36,739 bases of DNA from a virus: positions 1 through 36,739 of the IMG/VR virus record IMGVR_UViG_3300001349_000042; one strand, 5' to 3'. Positions within the stretch are counted from its first letter, which is position 1, and each line of letters opens with the position of its first letter. The translations under genes were made by a program, and so were the position numbers. This document shows positions 33,265 through 36,739 of this stretch, one piece after another. The notes under the pieces were generated by a model. It saw only the letters and a program-made list of their open reading frames with translations, was not told the origin of the DNA and did not search any database.

Positions 33265-33820
33265 GAATAATAATAAATTAAGAAAGCGTCTTCACTATAT
33301 TAGTGCCAGTGCCGAAAGAAAACGAACAGTCCCTTTCTCATTCTCAAAGAGGGGAAGTAACTTCGTTAAAGATGATGATCACCCAAACGACTCTTTTATT
33401 GACTTCTTTGACTATGAAGATGACTTATCTTCAATCACACCTTCCAATGAACTTTTCGTAGAAGACAGGGTTGAGTCTGATTTTGAATTTTTCGAAGAAA
33501 AAAACCCAGTTTTGTTTTTCGAAGAAGATGTTGAAAAAATAACACAACCTCGTGGTGTTGTTCTTGAGGAAAAAGAAAGTTCAGATTCTTTTTTGATAAT
33601 GGAGCCGATTGATGGTGCGGATATTCCTTTTGAAAAAGAAGAAGATAGTGAAAGAGATCGAAACGCTTCGCTTCAAAATAATACGAAGGATGTTGATTTT
33701 TCCGAATCTTTTATAGAGATTTCTGATAATTATTGCATATATCATTTGAATAGTGGCAACAGATGTGAGCACGATAAAGAGAATGGCTCTTTGTTTTGCA
33801 AAATACACCAACAAATATAA
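33263..33820 (+). CDS. acidic protein with C-terminal C/H zinc-finger-like motif
   Basis: This 185-residue protein has a basic N-terminal 25 residues (LRKRLHYISASAERKR), a very acidic, Phe-rich, probably disordered middle (about 35-135), and a short C-terminal motif: C-x2-H (CIYH), C-x-H (CEH), then FCKIH. That Cys/His pattern looks zinc-binding. There is no Shine-Dalgarno: the bases before ATG 33263 are nearly all A/T, so the start is uncertain. It follows the capsid terminator. The function is unknown. Confidence 0.65.
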   Translation: MNNNKLRKRLHYISASAERKRTVPFSFSKRGSNFVKDDDHPNDSFIDFFDYEDDLSSITPSNELFVEDRVESDFEFFEEKNPVLFFEEDVEKITQPRGVVLEEKESSDSFLIMEPIDGADIPFEKEEDSERDRNASLQNNTKDVDFSESFIEISDNYCIYHLNSGNRCEHDKENGSLFCKIHQQI

Positions 33821-33829
33821 GGTACTAAT

Positions 33830-34051
33830 ATGAAAGAAACATATACTACGTCAGATTTGGCATTTGCAGCGTATCTTTTAACCAGTGGTTTAAGATTGAT
33901 AGTTGCAAAGAGGCTTCCTTCAGGGAAGTATCATTTCGAGTTAGAAGATAAAAATAATAAATGTGAATCTTTAAGACTTGAGTTCGTAAATTCCGAGTTT
34001 ATGAAGTATGACAATAATTTAAAAATGCTTAAAAAGATAATGTATTCCTAG
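33830..34051 (+). CDS. small protein, DUF5659-like
   Basis: This 73-residue protein has the pattern T-S-D-L-x-x-A-x-x-L-L-x-x-G near the N-terminus (TSDLAFAAYLLTSGLRLIVA), a basic hinge, then KYHFELED and a helical C-terminus. This resembles the DUF5659 family, small proteins common in phages and of unknown function. It has a weak Shine-Dalgarno. It precedes the fibre-like genes by two small genes. The family is named from memory of its pattern, so treat it as provisional. Confidence 0.65.
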   Translation: MKETYTTSDLAFAAYLLTSGLRLIVAKRLPSGKYHFELEDKNNKCESLRLEFVNSEFMKYDNNLKMLKKIMYS

Positions 34052-34076
34052 ATTTCTATTAATAACTGGAGATAGT

Positions 34077-34415
34077 ATGAGTTCTGTAAAAATTAAAAAG
34101 TTAGTTTTATGGTTTAAATCTTTTTTTGGAACGGACATAGTGGTCCAGCCAGAACAAGGTGACGTTATTGAGGATTGTAAGGGCAATAGATCTTTAGTAT
34201 CTTTTGTCGACGAAGAAGACAAGGTTCTTGTCAATTCAAAAACTGCAGTTTCTCTTAACAGAAGAGGTAGATCGTCAACCGTAATTTCTTTAGATGAAAT
34301 CGAGTGGCCTCAAGAAGGGTATTTGCTCTATAGAGGAGATAAACTTCTTTATCCTCAAAAAAACTATAAGTTGTGGTTATTAGTTTGGTTAAGCAATAAA
34401 CTATTAAAAAAATAA
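34077..34415 (+). CDS. small hypothetical protein
   Basis: This 112-residue protein is not recognised. It has a basic hydrophobic N-terminus (KIKKLVLWFKSFFG), a beta-rich middle (VIEDCKGNRSLVSFVDEEDK) and an aromatic C-terminus (YKLWLLVWLSNKLLKK) that could contact a membrane or a partner. The start follows TGGAGA. It may be a small virion part; nothing else is clear. Confidence 0.62.
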   Translation: MSSVKIKKLVLWFKSFFGTDIVVQPEQGDVIEDCKGNRSLVSFVDEEDKVLVNSKTAVSLNRRGRSSTVISLDEIEWPQEGYLLYRGDKLLYPQKNYKLWLLVWLSNKLLKK

Positions 34416-34430
34416 TAATTTGGAGGCCTC

Positions 34431-35720
34431 ATGGCTATTTTAAAAACAAGAATGACGTTGAAGCAGGTAAGAGCGGAAGACGGTCATATAATTGCGGACA
34501 AAGATGGAAATGCATTTTTGGAAGTTGGTGTTGCCAACACATACGTATCTCACCTTAAGATTCAAAACTCTGATGCTGATCAGTCACCTGCAATCATGTC
34601 TAAATCGGTAGGACAGGCTACTGTAGACCTTGCATTAATGGCAAAAGGTGAAGGTTATGTAGCAATACTTCCTGACGGAGATTACTCTGCAAAGCTTAAG
34701 CTTGCATCTGGTGCGAATAACTCTATGCAAGGTCCTGGATTGTCGGCTCACGCTTCTTCTGAAAACTTTCCTATTGTATTTCCTGATGATTTGCCTGCTT
34801 CTGATGCTTTCTTGAAGATTGACAGTGCTGGTCAGTTAGAATTTGCGACTGGTTCTGCATCTTCTTTCAACTTGACTGCAGATACTGGTGCCGCTCAACT
34901 CATTGAAGCTGGCGACACTCTGAATCTCATTGGTACTGTTGAAGAAGTAGAAACTTTGGTTTCTGGAACAGATCAGATTAAAATTGGTCTTCCTGCAACA
35001 GTTAAGATCGAAACCGCTCTTAAGGTTCCTGCAATTAAAGCGGCCGACGGCGCAGCTGCGATGACGATTGATGATACAACAGGAAAGGTTATTTTCGCTG
35101 GTGATATCCAAGTTCAGGGAACGACAACTACTGTTAATTCTCAAAACTTAGTAGTCGCTGACAAAGATATCTTGATTGCTGCTGGTGCAGATGCAGCCAG
35201 CTCTAACGGTGCTGGTATTAGAGTTTCTGAAAGTGATTATGCTACCTTGTTGTTTGATAATGCTACAAGCTCTTGGGATTCAAACCTTGATTGGAACTTG
35301 GAATCTGGAAAAGTTTACAAGATCAATGATGTTGAAGTCTTGAACGCAAACGGAGCAAAATTCTTAGCTGCTGGTTTGGGTAAAGGTATCGATGTTGATG
35401 CTGGTGGACTTCCTGAGTTAGCAATTATTGAAGAAAGAGCTGGCATGGGCAGTACTGCTGGTGGATCAGTAGGTGGAACAACTACAATCAAGGTTGAGGT
35501 TGCAAGTGTTCTTTCTGACTATCAAAATCATCACTTTCAAGTATTCCTTAACGGAATTCTTCAGAAGGGTATAGACGAAGGAAGCGCTGCGGGCTTGTTG
35601 GCATCTGGTGACGCTGACTATGCATACAACTATGATTCTGGAGCTACAAAGGCTGTATTCTACTTTGCAGATGATATGGTTTCTACAGAAGATTCCATAG
35701 CATTCTTTTATGCTGAGTAA
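34431..35720 (+). CDS. fibre-like virion protein, long paralog
   Basis: This 429-residue, beta-rich protein is probably a fibre or surface appendage. Its middle holds a pattern widespread in myophage structural proteins: IQVQGTTTTVNSQNLVVADK, then DILIAAG, then AGIRVSESDYATLLFDNATS. The N-terminus (LKQVRAEDGHIIADKDGNAF) and C-terminus (FQVFLNGILQKGIDEGSAAG to IAFFYAE) match the shorter gene at 35855, so this copy carries about 200 extra central residues. GGAGG lies just before ATG 34431. A terminator follows. Codons and Ala/Gly/Ser content suit a well-expressed virion protein. Confidence 0.8.
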   Translation: MAILKTRMTLKQVRAEDGHIIADKDGNAFLEVGVANTYVSHLKIQNSDADQSPAIMSKSVGQATVDLALMAKGEGYVAILPDGDYSAKLKLASGANNSMQGPGLSAHASSENFPIVFPDDLPASDAFLKIDSAGQLEFATGSASSFNLTADTGAAQLIEAGDTLNLIGTVEEVETLVSGTDQIKIGLPATVKIETALKVPAIKAADGAAAMTIDDTTGKVIFAGDIQVQGTTTTVNSQNLVVADKDILIAAGADAASSNGAGIRVSESDYATLLFDNATSSWDSNLDWNLESGKVYKINDVEVLNANGAKFLAAGLGKGIDVDAGGLPELAIIEERAGMGSTAGGSVGGTTTIKVEVASVLSDYQNHHFQVFLNGILQKGIDEGSAAGLLASGDADYAYNYDSGATKAVFYFADDMVSTEDSIAFFYAE

Positions 35721-35758
35721 TTGATGTTTTAGAAAATAATACATTTTTGTAAATTTTC

Positions 35759-35793
35759 AAGTTCCGCTTTCTATATGGAGGCGGAACTTTTTT
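35759..35793 (+). terminator. intrinsic terminator between fibre genes
   Basis: A nine-pair stem, AAGTTCCGC (35759-35767) with GCGGAACTT (35781-35789), a 13-base loop, and six T's (35788-35793). Confidence 0.9.
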
Positions 35794-35819
35794 ATTTGCA
35801 ATTTTCAATTAATAAAAAA

Positions 35820-35827
35820 AGTATTAT
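35820..35827 (+). promoter_or_regulatory. AGTATTAT motif before the second fibre gene
   Basis: The motif sits 27 bases after the preceding terminator and 28 bases before ATG 35855, the best placed of the copies for a promoter -10 box. No clear -35 box is present. Confidence 0.4.
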
Positions 35828-35854
35828 GTAGAATGTCAAGAGAATAATTAAATT

Positions 35855-36562
35855 ATGTCAGTATTTACAAAACTAAAATTTGGTGATGTCGTTGCGTCGG
35901 ATGGTGAAAAGATCAGAAATAGATCTGGACACACTATGATGGAGCTGAGCATGGAAAGAACCACAAACAGTCATCTTGTTTTTGGGAGCTTCAATATTGA
36001 AGATCCTATGATAAGATCTGCAGGCTCGTCTTCCGATGTTGGCATGAGAATAGAGACTAAGGGCAGTTCCTCTTTGACAATATCTTCGAGCAATTATGAT
36101 GCGAGTATTTTAATAAAAAACCAGTCAGGTTACGGGTTTGGAATAAAGCCTAGCAGTTCCTCTAATCGTGAGTTTTTTTTTATAATGCCTTCAGATTTGC
36201 CTTCGGAGCTTAGAAGTATAGGTGTAAATTCAAACGGAGAGCTCGCCTATGTTGATGTTGGAGGTACAATAACCATTTCTAGTCAGACGGTGTCTGCGAC
36301 GGGACATGTTTCGACTACGGCGATATCTGGGCTTGACTTTAGAGTTTATGAATTTGGAAGGCTAAAAGAGTTTAATAACTATCATCAAGGCTTTTTAAAC
36401 GGAATACTTCAAAATGGTATAGAGGTAGGCGATAGCTCTGCGCTATTAATTGCATCCTCTCAAGCAGACTACATGTACTCTGAGGATAGATCTTTTTATT
36501 TTTACGAAGAGCATATGTCCGATGATGATACAATCACGGCCTATGCGAAGTTCGACGATTAA
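35855..36562 (+). CDS. fibre-like virion protein, short paralog
   Basis: This 235-residue, Ser-rich beta protein is clearly related to the one at 34431: both have a start-proximal DG..I.D/N..G repeat-like segment, a PSDLPSELRSIGVNSNGELA stretch (compare PDDLPASDAFLKIDSAGQLE) and an FLNGILQNGIEVGDSSALLI C-terminus (compare FLNGILQKGIDEGSAAGLLA). It lacks the central VQGTTTTVNSQ domain. A fibre or adhesin tip is possible. The Shine-Dalgarno is weak (AAGAGA). Confidence 0.77.
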   Translation: MSVFTKLKFGDVVASDGEKIRNRSGHTMMELSMERTTNSHLVFGSFNIEDPMIRSAGSSSDVGMRIETKGSSSLTISSSNYDASILIKNQSGYGFGIKPSSSSNREFFFIMPSDLPSELRSIGVNSNGELAYVDVGGTITISSQTVSATGHVSTTAISGLDFRVYEFGRLKEFNNYHQGFLNGILQNGIEVGDSSALLIASSQADYMYSEDRSFYFYEEHMSDDDTITAYAKFDD

Positions 36563-36638
36563 TATGCTAATAATTAGGGTCAAGTATCGATGATAGTGTT
36601 TTTAGAAGTAAAGTTAAGTAAAAGTACGGGAGTATAAA

Positions 36639-36739
36639 ATGGCGACAGCAGTTCTAAGCAGATTACCTGTATACGATTCACAAAAAAACAAATATGAGAA
36701 AACAGAGAGGGCATTGGACGAGAATGGTAATCTAATATT
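36639..36739 (+). CDS. start of a further gene, cut by the right edge
   Basis: ATG 36639 is preceded by GGGAG (36628-36632) and the frame is open to the window end. The 33 visible residues begin MATAVLSRLPVYDSQKNKYE and end with ENGNLI. By position it is another structural or appendage gene, but too little is visible to name it. Confidence 0.65.
   Translation, partial: MATAVLSRLPVYDSQKNKYEKTERALDENGNLI

Overview
The window looks like part of the genome of a large, low-G+C, tailed double-stranded DNA phage (jumbo or huge phage type) that encodes much of its own replication machinery. Every convincing gene is on the + strand. Genes are packed with overlaps of 1-60 bases or gaps under about 135 bases, and most have purine-rich Shine-Dalgarno sites. 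There is no tRNA, rRNA, CRISPR array, insertion sequence or gene-free stretch over 300 bases. The host cannot be named from the sequence.

Region 1 (1-9081) is a replication and recombination module. It holds the C-terminal part of a bacterial-type DNA polymerase III alpha subunit (cut by the left edge), small zinc-ribbon and helical proteins, an OB-fold single-stranded DNA-binding protein, a RuvC-like resolvase, a GroEL-type chaperonin, a RecA recombinase, a second cysteine-rich protein, a stripped-down DnaG-type primase and a sigma-region-4-like DNA-binding protein. This is a set for fork synthesis, priming, strand exchange and junction resolution, plus folding help.

Region 2 (9152-28520) is the head and packaging block. 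It has several unrecognised proteins, a helix-turn-helix protein that could be the small terminase, a class II CCA-adding-type nucleotidyltransferase, a protein with two CxCGxCxxC clusters, the large terminase, a portal protein interrupted by a LAGLIDADG intein, a protein carrying a DUF192-like domain, and a 1043-residue prohead protease fused to a scaffold-like region with exact 55-residue repeats.

Region 3 (28526-36739) holds the capsid and appendage genes: a Met/Asp-repeat protein, two candidate decoration proteins, an HK97-fold-like major capsid protein, a DUF5659-like protein, two paralogous fibre-like proteins and the start of another gene at the right edge. Strong intrinsic terminators follow the SSB gene, the gene ending at 11695, the Met/Asp-repeat gene, the capsid gene and the first fibre gene. 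An 8-base motif (AGTATTAT) recurs in several short intergenic regions of regions 2 and 3. It is a candidate late-promoter element that the sigma-like protein could recognise.
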